This document shows, piece by piece, positions 51,928 to 61,045 of a stretch of 64,000 nucleotides of DNA. The position numbers and the translations under genes are program-made. The stretch spans positions 1,636,001 through 1,700,000 of the forward strand of contig NZ_CP092333.1 in NCBI RefSeq assembly GCF_018595675.2. The letters run 5' to 3'. The notes beneath the pieces are model-generated. The model was not told the origin of the DNA and made no database searches. It saw only the letters and a program-made list of their open reading frames with translations. This DNA comes from Flavihumibacter fluvii. Its GTDB lineage: Bacteria > Bacteroidota > Bacteroidia > Chitinophagales > Chitinophagaceae. Position 1 is the first letter of the stretch. Each line of letters opens with the position of its first letter.

Positions 51928-52875
51928 CTATTCACTGAAATGAAGGTTCTTCGAGGTGTAGATCACATCCTGGTCATCGATCAGTATGGCTTCGATATTC
52001 TTTATCTGGTTGATCATGTCAAGTCCGGCTTTTATGCCCATAATTGTTACCGGTGTAGCCATTGCATCAGCTATTTCAGCATTAGGTGTTATGATCGTTA
52101 CACTCTTTATTCCCCTTACCGGTAACCCGGTCTTCGGATCAATGGTGTGCGAATATTTCACACCATTTACCATGATGAATTTTTCATAATTGCCTGAAGT
52201 GGCCACTGCAACATCCGTAACATTCATATATGAAAATATTTTGCCGGAATGGTTAGGGTCTACAATACCAATCGTCCAGGGCTCACCGTTAGGTTGCGTT
52301 CCCCAGGCTGTGAGATCGCCTGACGCATTTACAATGCCACTTTTCACACCGGCGGCCTTCATCACCTGTTTGGCCATCTCGGCCGCGTACCCTTTACCAA
52401 TACCGCCAAATCCAATGCGCATGCCTTTATGTTTCAGGAAAACAGAAAAAGCCCGATCATCCAAAATGATATTCCTGTAATTGATCAGCCGCACCATCCT
52501 TTTGGCAGTTTTTGCATCAGGGAGGGCCGTCATGGCCGAATCAAAATTCCAAAGTTTTTTATCTACAGATCCATAAGTGATGTCAAATGCACCCTGGGTA
52601 AGGTCAGATATCCTGATAGATCTTTGTATCAGGCGGAAAGTTTCTTCACTCACTTTCACCGGTGAGATACCAGCTGCCGCATTTACCTGGTTGGTCTCGC
52701 TGTCTTCGGCATAGGTGGTCAATAATTTTTCGATACGTTGTATTTCTGCAATGCCTTTATCGATACAGTTATGTGCCCAGGCCTCATCCTCAGCCACCAC
52801 ACTGAGCTCAAACTGGTTCCCCATCAACCGGAGCGCCTTTTTAAAAACAGTTGGAGTAGTAATGGCTGGGTGCAT
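51928..52875 (-). CDS. apbE: FAD:protein FMN transferase ApbE
   Basis: 315 residues. Motifs GIGKGYAAEMAKQVM, IVNASGDLTAWGTQP, SHTIDPKTGLPV and NAEIADAMATPVTIMG are the FAD-binding and metal sites of ApbE. It attaches FMN to a Thr of a target such as NqrB/C or a urocanate-reductase-type protein; no target gene is nearby. The usual signal peptide or lipobox is missing: the protein starts directly at MHPAITTPTVFKK, and no in-frame extension is seen. Either it acts in the cytoplasm or its N-terminus has been lost. Stands alone and converges on the DUF1801 gene. Confidence 0.85.
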   Translation of the reverse strand: MHPAITTPTVFKKALRLMGNQFELSVVAEDEAWAHNCIDKGIAEIQRIEKLLTTYAEDSETNQVNAAAGISPVKVSEETFRLIQRSIRISDLTQGAFDITYGSVDKKLWNFDSAMTALPDAKTAKRMVRLINYRNIILDDRAFSVFLKHKGMRIGFGGIGKGYAAEMAKQVMKAAGVKSGIVNASGDLTAWGTQPNGEPWTIGIVDPNHSGKIFSYMNVTDVAVATSGNYEKFIMVNGVKYSHTIDPKTGLPVRGIKSVTIITPNAEIADAMATPVTIMGIKAGLDMINQIKNIEAILIDDQDVIYTSKNLHFSE

Positions 52876-53005
52876 TTCAAATATAAACGGGTGAATAACC
52901 TTATCAAGCTAAAGTAGAGAATTGTACCAAAGTCAAAAGTTAAGGTTAGTGCAATTACATCGATTAACTTCCGATTAACCGGCAATTTACTGCAGTAAAA
53001 TAAAA

Positions 53006-53039
53006 AACCATCCATTCCGGTTTCCTGGAATGGATGGTT
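53006..53039 (-). terminator. Intrinsic terminator of the Gfo/Idh end of the catabolic run
   Basis: AACCATCCATTCC (53006-53018) pairs with its exact reverse complement at 53027-53039. On the minus strand it is followed by TTTTTA, giving a U-tract 24 bp past the Gfo/Idh stop. Confidence 0.85.
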
Positions 53040-53062
53040 GACATTTTATTAATTGAGATTCC

Positions 53063-54508
53063 TTACAAGCTCCAGCCTTCGCGGTACTTGCGTTTTACAA
53101 ACTGGTTGGCTTCATCGAAGTTGGTGATCTTCATATTCGGACCATCCCACAGCAACTTGATAAAACGGCCAGGATATTCCGTTTCATTGCCAACTTTCTT
53201 TTCAATATCATAGCTGCGGATCGCCAGGTTGCCCATCAGGACACTTTCAGTAAGCGGACCGGCGATATCAAAATGTGAGCTCAGGTTCTTCGCCTTATCA
53301 CTACCATAACCTGCAATTGCTGCTTCTACCCAGGCCGCATAGTGGCCATCTTCACCTCCTGGTACACGGGCAAGTGTTTTAGGCACTTTCACCTCTTTGG
53401 TCTTTGACTTGGGGAGCAATTGCGGATCAACACCATATGTTCCGCACATCATTTTTCCTTTTGTTCCCAGGAACAATACGCCATTTCCACCATCGCCCAT
53501 CACTTCATTGGCGCCTAATTCAGCCGGACGGCTGGGTTGGATACCACCATCCATCCAATGCAATTCCACATCGGGTTTGCCATTCTTGCCTTTAAAAGTT
53601 AAAGTGATATGCGAAGCGATAGGACCACTTTCAGGATAATATGCTTTGTTCCAGTTCTCTATGTATTTGGTAGCAACACTGCATTCGGCGCTGGTTGGAT
53701 ATCCAAGACCCATAACTGCAAATGCGGGTGCCATAATATGGCAAGCCATATCACCTAATGCTCCGGTACCATAATCCCACCACCCGCGCCAGTTAAACGG
53801 CAGGATACCTTCGAAATAATCACGTTTTGGGGCAGTACCTAACCATAGATCAAAATCGAGTCCGGCGGGAATGGGTGATACAGTCGATGGACGGCCAACG
53901 CCCTGTGGCCATATCGGCCGGTCGGTATAACAATAGATGGTATGAACATCTCCCAATATTCCTGCATTGTACCATTCCTGCAACTGGCGTACACCATCAC
54001 CAGAAGAACCCTGGTTACCCATTTGCGTCACCACTTTATATTTATGCGCTGCTTCAGTAAGCATACGGGCTTCGTAGATATCGTGCGTTAACGGCTTCTG
54101 AACATACACGTGCTTATTCAATGACATGGCAGCCATAGCAGCTACGGCATGTGTGTGGTCAGGCGTTGATACGGACACCGCATCAATGCTTTTACCTTCT
54201 TTGGCCAGCATCTCGCGGAAATCTTTATAGAATTTTGCTTTCGGGAACCGCTTGCGGCTCTCTACTGCCTGGCGCTCATCAACATCACATAATACAGCGA
54301 TATCGGCTTTGCCACTTTTATAAAAATTGTGGAGATCACTCTCACCTTTTCCACCGGCACCAATACCGGCAACGATCAAACGATCACTGGGTGCAATAAA
54401 ACCACGACCCAGAACATGGCGGGGTACAATCATAAATCCGGCCGCTGTCAACGCCGAGTTGCGGATGAAATTCCGCCTTGAACCTGAAACGACAGTTTTC
54501 TTTTTCAT
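53063..54508 (-). CDS. Gfo/Idh/MocA-family oxidoreductase, Tat-type signal
   Basis: 481 residues. N-terminal SRRNFIRNSALTAAGFMIVP is a twin-arginine signal. The Rossmann motif VAGIGAGGKGESDLHNF, then HVYVQKPLTHDIYEARML (the conserved Lys-Pro of the family), and a C-terminal alpha/beta domain with HLEWMD-like LHWMDGGIQPSRP. Enzymes of this family oxidise sugars, inositols or glycosides with NAD(P); exported ones carry a bound cofactor. The gene starts 49 bp after the GH20 stop and ends the minus-strand carbohydrate run. Confidence 0.85.
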   Translation of the reverse strand: MKKKTVVSGSRRNFIRNSALTAAGFMIVPRHVLGRGFIAPSDRLIVAGIGAGGKGESDLHNFYKSGKADIAVLCDVDERQAVESRKRFPKAKFYKDFREMLAKEGKSIDAVSVSTPDHTHAVAAMAAMSLNKHVYVQKPLTHDIYEARMLTEAAHKYKVVTQMGNQGSSGDGVRQLQEWYNAGILGDVHTIYCYTDRPIWPQGVGRPSTVSPIPAGLDFDLWLGTAPKRDYFEGILPFNWRGWWDYGTGALGDMACHIMAPAFAVMGLGYPTSAECSVATKYIENWNKAYYPESGPIASHITLTFKGKNGKPDVELHWMDGGIQPSRPAELGANEVMGDGGNGVLFLGTKGKMMCGTYGVDPQLLPKSKTKEVKVPKTLARVPGGEDGHYAAWVEAAIAGYGSDKAKNLSSHFDIAGPLTESVLMGNLAIRSYDIEKKVGNETEYPGRFIKLLWDGPNMKITNFDEANQFVKRKYREGWSL

Positions 54509-54557
54509 TTACATGTATTTTTTTAGTATATATCAGAGCAATATTCAGGGCATTAAG

Positions 54558-56600
54558 CTAGTGAAAAACCTTGAATAAAGAAGCGGTTTCCACCAATTCT
54601 TCAATAGCAGTGACCACCTGCAATTCACACCTTCCCCCCTGTTCTTTGGCCTGCTTTGTAATTTGAAGGCAATTGGCTTTCCAATCCTTTGGCGGGGATT
54701 TTTTTGCAACGATATATTGCAGGGCTTCAAGGCCGATGGTGGCGATCTGTGCCAGGTTTGCTGATAAATTTTCAGCTTCCTGCAATACTGGTGATTGCCT
54801 GATCAGGGCCCGGAATGCTGTATCATTATTTTTCCAGAGTTCCATTTGATTTTTCAGTCCCGGTACCATTTTCGGATCCTTCGCCTTGCAATACCTGCTT
54901 ACATTATTGCGGAAAAGCCGCGCCACTTTCTGGTCAGGTGTAGCCACATCGGCAATTTTTGTATACGGTGAAAACACGGTGTACATCGTATCGCCTTCAT
55001 TCCTTTCATAGATCTTCAAAGGCTCAATCACATCCACCAAAACTTCCAGGGCATGCGTATTATAGCCATTCGCCAGCCTGCGCATCAGCATTCCCTTGTT
55101 CTTCAGTTGCGTAGTACCCAAACCTTCCAGGTAGAGGTCGATCTTTTCTAAACGCTGGTACATATCCTCTACATTGGTGACCGATTGTGGTGACCACAAA
55201 CGTTCCGCTATGGCGGCAGTCCTGGGCCAGATGCGTGAATCTACAGTTTCCGGAGTAACATGTTCCGTCCACATGGTAGCTTCCCCGCCAACGATGAATT
55301 GTTGCTGGGATTTGGTGAGTGGTGTATTTGCGGGTACCGGGTCTGTGAGGTAGTGAAAATCGGTAGGTTGTATGAGGTCGATATAATACCCGGTGGACAG
55401 TAATCCGGTATAGCCTTGTTTTGCTGCTTCCACCAGTGACTCTGTGCCGCGCCAGGATTGTATCATGATATCGTGTGGCACGCCAGGTCGCAGGATCTCA
55501 TCCCAGCCCATCATTTTCTTCCCGTTCTTCTTCAGGATAGGCAGCAACCTGCTGATGAATTCAGTTTCCAGCTCACGATAAGTGGTCATGCCTTTTTGCT
55601 GCATATAAGCTTTGATCGCAGGATTACGGTCCCAGTCCTTGCCTGTATTTTCATCGCCGCCTATGTGGAAATATTCATCGGGAAATAATGCTGCCATTTC
55701 AGTGAACAGGCTATCTAAAAATGTATAGGTAGATGGTTTGGTGACATCCAGTGCAGGGTCGAAAACACCATAATAGCGCTGCAATTCATACTCGCGCGGC
55801 ACACTGGCCAAATGCGGGTAAGCCTTTAACATGGCGGTACAATGTCCGGGTACATCAAACTCCGGAACGATCCTGATGCCGCGCTGGTCGGCATATGCAA
55901 TAATTTCTTTGATAGCATCCTGTGTATAGAAGTTCCCTTCGGCCCCAACTGTTGTCAACCGCGGATAGACTTTTGATTCTATCCCAAACATTTGGTCTTC
56001 GGTGAGGTGCAGATGGAATACGTTCAGCTTCACCGAAGCCATCGCATCAAGGGTTCGCTTCACTACATCCATCGGCATCCAGTGCAAAGTGATATCAAGC
56101 AGTAACCCACGCCACGGAAACCGGGGCTCATCATCAATCACAACACCGGGAAAATAATAGCCATCCTGGTGCACACTCAGTAATTGCTGCAGGGTTTCCA
56201 ATCCGCGTATTGCGCCAAGGTCAGTTGCAGCAGTGATCTTCACCTGCCTGGCACTGGTTTGCAAACGATAGCTTTCATCTTCCTGCAAATTGAGGATGGC
56301 CGGCCTTTTCACTTCAATCAGCAGCGTTGCGTTATGGCTGGAATCTTTGTTGTTGAGGTTTCCTTGTTTGAAGAAGAAACCCATGCGATTATCCAGCCTG
56401 CGCAATGCCCTCGTGGCTTCCTGGTATACACGGTTACCCGGATGGCCAACGATGCCAATGGTAAATTGTTTGTTCACCGCACAGTAGTCCGCATGCCGTT
56501 GGATTGACTTTGGCACCGGCATCAGGTTATAGGAATTGTCCTGTGCAACCAGTTGTAGCAAGGTTATACTGAAAATGATGGACAACAGTGTCTTTCGCAT
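54558..56600 (-). CDS. GH20 beta-N-acetylhexosaminidase, secreted
   Basis: 680 residues with a signal peptide ending LVAQ. GH20b N-terminal domain (about 30-155) and TIM barrel (about 160-500) with FPWRGLLLDITLHWMP, VKLNVFHLHLTEDQ and the catalytic Asp-Glu pair in HIGGDENTGKDW. An extra helical C-terminal domain follows (from about 545). It removes terminal GlcNAc or GalNAc by substrate-assisted catalysis. DITLHWMP replaces the more common DxSRHF, which is a normal variant in this clade. It lies between the DapA-like and Gfo/Idh genes, so the run probably handles amino-sugar-containing glycans. Confidence 0.9.
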   Translation of the reverse strand: MRKTLLSIIFSITLLQLVAQDNSYNLMPVPKSIQRHADYCAVNKQFTIGIVGHPGNRVYQEATRALRRLDNRMGFFFKQGNLNNKDSSHNATLLIEVKRPAILNLQEDESYRLQTSARQVKITAATDLGAIRGLETLQQLLSVHQDGYYFPGVVIDDEPRFPWRGLLLDITLHWMPMDVVKRTLDAMASVKLNVFHLHLTEDQMFGIESKVYPRLTTVGAEGNFYTQDAIKEIIAYADQRGIRIVPEFDVPGHCTAMLKAYPHLASVPREYELQRYYGVFDPALDVTKPSTYTFLDSLFTEMAALFPDEYFHIGGDENTGKDWDRNPAIKAYMQQKGMTTYRELETEFISRLLPILKKNGKKMMGWDEILRPGVPHDIMIQSWRGTESLVEAAKQGYTGLLSTGYYIDLIQPTDFHYLTDPVPANTPLTKSQQQFIVGGEATMWTEHVTPETVDSRIWPRTAAIAERLWSPQSVTNVEDMYQRLEKIDLYLEGLGTTQLKNKGMLMRRLANGYNTHALEVLVDVIEPLKIYERNEGDTMYTVFSPYTKIADVATPDQKVARLFRNNVSRYCKAKDPKMVPGLKNQMELWKNNDTAFRALIRQSPVLQEAENLSANLAQIATIGLEALQYIVAKKSPPKDWKANCLQITKQAKEQGGRCELQVVTAIEELVETASLFKVFH

Positions 56601-56611
56601 GGTTCCCGGAA

Positions 56612-57688
56612 TTAAACTTTAGCCGGACGCATCCCGATCCTGTCACACCAGCCTAAAAACACTTTATAGGTATCATCCAATGCAAGTTTCTGTGCAGTGG
56701 TGAGTGGACTCGTTGCCGTGCGAGCCATGGTTTCAATGGGCAGCCCTCTTTTTTGCAGGAAGTATTTTGCGCTTTGCGGATAATTCTGTCCAATGATATC
56801 TTCTGTCTTGGTCAACTGCGCCTGCAGCCATTTCACATCTTCCTGGCGATCGGGGTTGGTAGAATTCTCACACATCCAGACCATGATATCCGGATAAAAA
56901 TTCCCGCAAATAGCCGACATGCCTTTTGCCCCGGCCTGCAGCGAATACATGGTATTGGCCACACAGGCATCATAAAATTCCAGCCGGTTGGTTTTGATCA
57001 TCGCAATTTTTTCCTTCACCTTTTCGAGGTCGATCGTGGTATCCTTATGATAGATGAACCGGTTGGCATCCAGCATATATTTGAATACTTTTGGTGTAAT
57101 GACCCGTTTATAAGGCGCAGGGCATTCATATGTACCTACCGGGATATTATCAGTTAGTTGAAGGAACTGGTCAAAATTGCGGATCAAAACATCATCGGAT
57201 TCTGTCTTTTCTGCAAAGTGGCTGGTGATCAGGATTACCGCATTGATACCGGTATGGTATATTCGCTTGGTGAACTCCGACTTCTCTTCGGGCGTATCAC
57301 CAAATGAACCGGTTGCAACAACGGACATTGAGCCGTTCACCCGTTTTGACACATGCCTGGCGAGTGATAATCTTTCTTCCGGGTTCAGTTTATACATTTC
57401 ACTGCTGGCACAATTCGCAAAAAAACCTTTCACCCCGGCAGCCAGGTAAAAATCTACCAGCTTCGATAGGCCATCAAAATCAATGGCGCCGTTTTTCTGG
57501 TAAGGAGTGATCATCACCGGTACGAACTTTTTATCGCTTGCAAATGGATTGGGGCTAAAGGATGGCTGACCAATAGATTGCTGGCCGGCGTAAATTTTTT
57601 CACCTATTGAAGTAGATAATGCAACGCCTGCAGTAGCTGCGGCCATTTTCTCGAGGAAGATCCGTCTTGATGATTTTTGTGTTCTCAT
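56612..57688 (-). CDS. DapA-family aldolase/lyase with an export signal
   Basis: 358 residues. The N-terminal SSRRIFLEKMAAATAGVALS is a twin-arginine signal, which is unusual for this family. The barrel then follows the DHDPS/NAL pattern: VPVMITPYQKNGAIDFDGL, FFANCASSEMYKLNPEERL, Tyr187 in VGTYECPAPYKR and the Schiff-base Lys215 in FIYHKDTT. It would cleave or condense a 2-keto acid (such as a sugar-acid or sialic-acid type) outside the cytoplasm. Function by homology only. Its start overlaps the YhcH-like stop by 4 bp, so the two are coupled. Confidence 0.75.
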   Translation of the reverse strand: MRTQKSSRRIFLEKMAAATAGVALSTSIGEKIYAGQQSIGQPSFSPNPFASDKKFVPVMITPYQKNGAIDFDGLSKLVDFYLAAGVKGFFANCASSEMYKLNPEERLSLARHVSKRVNGSMSVVATGSFGDTPEEKSEFTKRIYHTGINAVILITSHFAEKTESDDVLIRNFDQFLQLTDNIPVGTYECPAPYKRVITPKVFKYMLDANRFIYHKDTTIDLEKVKEKIAMIKTNRLEFYDACVANTMYSLQAGAKGMSAICGNFYPDIMVWMCENSTNPDRQEDVKWLQAQLTKTEDIIGQNYPQSAKYFLQKRGLPIETMARTATSPLTTAQKLALDDTYKVFLGWCDRIGMRPAKV

Positions 57689-58275
57689 GATTTTATTTTG
57701 ATCACTATCTTCTTGACCACATCATAGCCTTCCGCTTTAATGGTTGGGCGATGCGCGTCATTGGGAAAAAATAAAAAGAAGGTATTGGGTTCAGTCGTAA
57801 AATAATTTCCGTCTGCTGTATAATTGATTACATCCGGACTATAAGGTTTGGTTACCGTTGCCTTAGAAGCATCAGCAATGCCAATGATCTCTTTGCCTTT
57901 GATGATATACTGCAGGTCAATATATTTCCGGTGCGATTCCCATTTCACCTCCTCCGGTTTGTGTGAGGGGGCTTCTGTTACTGAAGCAAATACATCCTCC
58001 CCAACAATGGGATATTTTCCGGGCGCCAGCTCCTGCAGGTTTTGTGCGGCCAGAAAACCTAAAGCGGCATCCCATAATTCCGGGTTCTTATGGTAGGCTG
58101 TATAAAATGCTTCGGTATTAACGGTAGCATGCAGGTTAAGGCTGAGTCCGTTTCCCCATTCCTTTTTTTTGACCCATTTTTTGATGGCCTTTTTAGAAAC
58201 CGGCTTTTCTGAAGGCTGGGCCATCGCAGCAAAGCTGATCAACACCAGCAGTAAAATATTGCGAATTGATTTCAT
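57685..58275 (-). CDS. YhcH/YjgK/YiaL-family protein, exported
   Basis: 196 residues from the ATG at 58275 (frame open to 58299). A signal peptide (SIRNILLLVLISFAAMAQ) precedes the family domain: EEVKWESHRKYIDLQYIIKGKEIIGIAD and FFLFFPNDAHRPTI hold the metal-binding cupin residues (Glu, His). Cytoplasmic members include EbgC and NanQ, which open or mutarotate sialic acid or galactosides. Export is not typical and matches the exported DapA-like neighbour, to which it is coupled. Confidence 0.8.
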   Translation of the reverse strand: MKSIRNILLLVLISFAAMAQPSEKPVSKKAIKKWVKKKEWGNGLSLNLHATVNTEAFYTAYHKNPELWDAALGFLAAQNLQELAPGKYPIVGEDVFASVTEAPSHKPEEVKWESHRKYIDLQYIIKGKEIIGIADASKATVTKPYSPDVINYTADGNYFTTEPNTFFLFFPNDAHRPTIKAEGYDVVKKIVIKIKS

Positions 58276-58289
58276 GTACTTATTGTATT

Positions 58290-59174
58290 TTAAGGCCAAT
58301 ACACAGGTATCTTTTTTCTCAGGAAGGCAACACTTCTTTCCAGTTGCTCCATGCCATCTACCCCATCTTCGATGGATATCCAGCTATCAAAACCTACTTT
58401 CTTCAGGATTGTAAATATGGCATCATAATCATTTAATCCCTTGCCGATTTCACCATGGCTCAGGCGTTTGGCATAACCTGCAGCACCACCTTCTTCCCTG
58501 CGCAGGTCTTCAATGGTGCCTTCTTTCAGGTAACGGTCGCTGGCATGCATGGTGACCACGCGGTTGGCCACGCGCGACAATAATTCCAGCGGATCCTCAC
58601 CTGCGAGGTAAGTATTGCTGGGATCATAATTCACGCCGAAATTGGGATGTTGTACGGCTTCCACCAACTTACAGAACACATCTGCTTTTTGGGCAAATTC
58701 GGGGTATTCCCAAAAATCATCCTTATAGTGGTTCTCCAGGATAAGTGTGATATTTCTTTCCTGGGCATAAGGCAGGCAGGCATAAATACAATCTGCTGCC
58801 AGTTTCACACCTTCTTCCATACTTAATTCGGGGCGTCTTTGTCCGGATAAGACCCGGCAATAACTGCCACCTAATGCATAGGTCATATCGATCCAGTTTT
58901 TCTCTTTCGCGATTTCATTTTCGCGGAAGGATTTTTCCGGATGCGTAAAATCAGGAGAGCAGCACATCATGGGAATGGTCTTGCCGTGGTCTTCAACCAT
59001 GCTGCGAAAGCGGCTCCAGTTTTTCTGGTCGGCCATTTGTAAAAACCCGGCATACCATTCGAGTCCATCAACATCTAATTTTACAGCGAGTTCTATCCAT
59101 TCTTCTACCTGCATGGTGCCATCTTTGCACAATGCCTGCATGAATGCTTTGGGAAATACGGCCAGTTTTGGCAT
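58290..59174 (-). CDS. Sugar-phosphate isomerase/epimerase-like TIM barrel
   Basis: 294 residues from the ATG at 59174. The frame is open upstream to 59288 but that part overlaps the SDR coding end. AP endonuclease 2/xylose-isomerase-like barrel with LAVFPKAFMQALCKDG, LEWYAGFL, ITLILENHYKDDFW, FGVNYDPSNTYLAGEDPLELL and a final SWISIEDGVDGMEQL, giving the usual metal Glu, Asp, His and Glu ligands. It may interconvert a keto sugar or keto sugar acid. Starts 4 bp after the SDR stop. Confidence 0.8.
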   Translation of the reverse strand: MPKLAVFPKAFMQALCKDGTMQVEEWIELAVKLDVDGLEWYAGFLQMADQKNWSRFRSMVEDHGKTIPMMCCSPDFTHPEKSFRENEIAKEKNWIDMTYALGGSYCRVLSGQRRPELSMEEGVKLAADCIYACLPYAQERNITLILENHYKDDFWEYPEFAQKADVFCKLVEAVQHPNFGVNYDPSNTYLAGEDPLELLSRVANRVVTMHASDRYLKEGTIEDLRREEGGAAGYAKRLSHGEIGKGLNDYDAIFTILKKVGFDSWISIEDGVDGMEQLERSVAFLRKKIPVYWP

Positions 59175-59178
59175 CTTT

Positions 59179-59985
59179 CTATTGGTTATTTTTTGTTTGA
59201 ATCGTAGAGGAATCTTTCGGTGGGTTCCGGCCGATGAACGGATATTGCTCCAGGTCCACGACCTGGCCGCTGACCGGGCCACTTTCATCCGCCAGCCAAT
59301 ACACGGCAGCAGCAGCTATTTCAGCCGGTTTAAGGATCCTTCCGGCAGGGGCATACACCGAAGGCAACTCAGCATACCAGTCGTCAGCAAGGCCATGTTC
59401 CTTTTTTCTCCTTATTTCGGTTTCAGTCAATACCCAGCCCGGATTGATTTGATTGACCCTTACACCATTTTCACGGAACAAGGTATCGCCAAGGTTCCTG
59501 GTGAGTGTCATCAGTGCACCTTTCGAAACACTATATGCCAACAGGTTGGGTTCACCACTGTAAGCATTTACGGAACCGATATTCAATACCGCACCGTGCT
59601 GCATTTCCAGGTACGGTAATGCAGATTTTATGAGGTTGAACGGGGCAATGGTATTAATGGCCAGGATCCGTTCAAAATATTTTGTATCCGTCGTTTGGAT
59701 ATTGGATGAAGCAACAAGTGCAGCATTGTTTACTACAGCATCCAGTTGCCCGAATTTGGTGATGGCTACGGTTACCAGTCTTTCAGCGGCCCCTTCAGCA
59801 CTGATATCTTCAATATGCAGTACCGCTTTTTCTGGTCCCAGAATATCAAGCACCTCCAGTCCCCATTCTTCTTCCAAACCATGTAATACGATCCGTGCCC
59901 CTTCCTGCGCACAACGCAGTGCAATGGCTTTTCCGATGCCTGTTGTACTGCCGGTTACAATTATCACTTTATTTTCCAGGCGCAT
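59179..59985 (-). CDS. SDR-family oxidoreductase
   Basis: 268 residues. NAD(P)-binding motif TGSTTGIGKAIALRC near residue 11 and the catalytic Ser-Tyr-Lys triad in LNIGSVNAYSGEPNLLAYSVSKGAL. The NNAALVASSN segment carries the structural Asn. Substrate unknown; by position it acts on a sugar or sugar acid. Lies 3 bp after the MDR gene stop. Confidence 0.85.
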   Translation of the reverse strand: MRLENKVIIVTGSTTGIGKAIALRCAQEGARIVLHGLEEEWGLEVLDILGPEKAVLHIEDISAEGAAERLVTVAITKFGQLDAVVNNAALVASSNIQTTDTKYFERILAINTIAPFNLIKSALPYLEMQHGAVLNIGSVNAYSGEPNLLAYSVSKGALMTLTRNLGDTLFRENGVRVNQINPGWVLTETEIRRKKEHGLADDWYAELPSVYAPAGRILKPAEIAAAAVYWLADESGPVSGQVVDLEQYPFIGRNPPKDSSTIQTKNNQ

Positions 59986-59988
59986 ATT

Positions 59989-61023
59989 CTATACTGGTTT
60001 TAAAACACTTTTTACGACTTCGCCGGAATGCATTTTTTCAAATGCTTCATGCCATTGAGTGATAGGCCAAACGCCACCTATGATGGGTTTCACATCCAGC
60101 TGGCCACTGGCTAATAAGGAAATCACTTTCTCCCAAACCGGCCAGTTGTGGCTAAAGCTGCCTTGTAAGGTTATGTTTTTTTGCACCAGGGGATCTAATG
60201 AAAAGCCCATAGGCTGCGGTCCCCAGCCAACCTTGGTGATATGCCCGTTTGGCCTTACCAGGTCCAGCGCAAGTTTGAGTGTGAAACTGGTACCTGCAGC
60301 ATCGATCACTACATCTGCACCTAATCCGTCTGCGCGTTTTGCCCATTCTGAAGCATCACCAATGATTGCTTCACATCCATATTTTGCGGCAATGTTTAAC
60401 CGATGCCGGTCTGCCTCCAATCCGGTTACAGCTACCTGAGCACCACAGAGCCTTGCAACTGCTGCGCACAAAATCCCAATTGTACCAGGACCAATAACCA
60501 CAACACGGTCACCGGGCTTGATGGGGGAATTATTGACGACGGCATTATACGCGACACAGCAGGGTTCGGTCAGGCATGCCTGTTCGAAAGGCAGCTGGTC
60601 GGGAACCCGGTGCAGGCATCGTGCGGGCACTTTTACAAATTTGGTCATCGCACCATTTACACCATAACCAAAACCTTTGCGGTCCGGGTCAAGGTTATAG
60701 AGCCCGATACGCGACATTGGGCTCGACATATTCACAACGGCTGCTGTTTCACTCACTACACGGTCACCAATTTTCCATTGGGTGACCCTGCTGCCCATTT
60801 CAACAATATGTCCGCCAAACTCATGACCCAGTACCACAGGGTAATTCACGGTCCAGCTATGGTCGGCTGTCCACTGGTGCAGGTCACTGCCACAAACCCC
60901 AACATTGGCAACTTCTAACAATACATCTTCTTCACCAATTTCCGGCTTCGCAATTTCCCTGATCTCAACAGATCCTTTTATGGAGGAAAAATTAACTACC
61001 GCAGCTGATTGAATGGAAGGCAT
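59989..61023 (-). CDS. Zinc-dependent MDR alcohol/polyol dehydrogenase
   Basis: 344 residues. Catalytic zinc site in VGVCGSDLHQW and LGHEFGGHIV, Rossmann core RVVVIGPGTIGILCAAVARL. The structural-zinc Cys cluster is missing: the segment VVNMSSPMSRIGLYN stands in its place, so this copy probably has one zinc. Sorbitol/threonine-dehydrogenase class; oxidises a secondary alcohol of a polyol or aldonate. Between the HUMPS decarboxylase and the SDR gene. Confidence 0.8.
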   Translation of the reverse strand: MPSIQSAAVVNFSSIKGSVEIREIAKPEIGEEDVLLEVANVGVCGSDLHQWTADHSWTVNYPVVLGHEFGGHIVEMGSRVTQWKIGDRVVSETAAVVNMSSPMSRIGLYNLDPDRKGFGYGVNGAMTKFVKVPARCLHRVPDQLPFEQACLTEPCCVAYNAVVNNSPIKPGDRVVVIGPGTIGILCAAVARLCGAQVAVTGLEADRHRLNIAAKYGCEAIIGDASEWAKRADGLGADVVIDAAGTSFTLKLALDLVRPNGHITKVGWGPQPMGFSLDPLVQKNITLQGSFSHNWPVWEKVISLLASGQLDVKPIIGGVWPITQWHEAFEKMHSGEVVKSVLKPV

Positions 61024-61045
61024 CTTTTATTTTTTTAGATATTAT

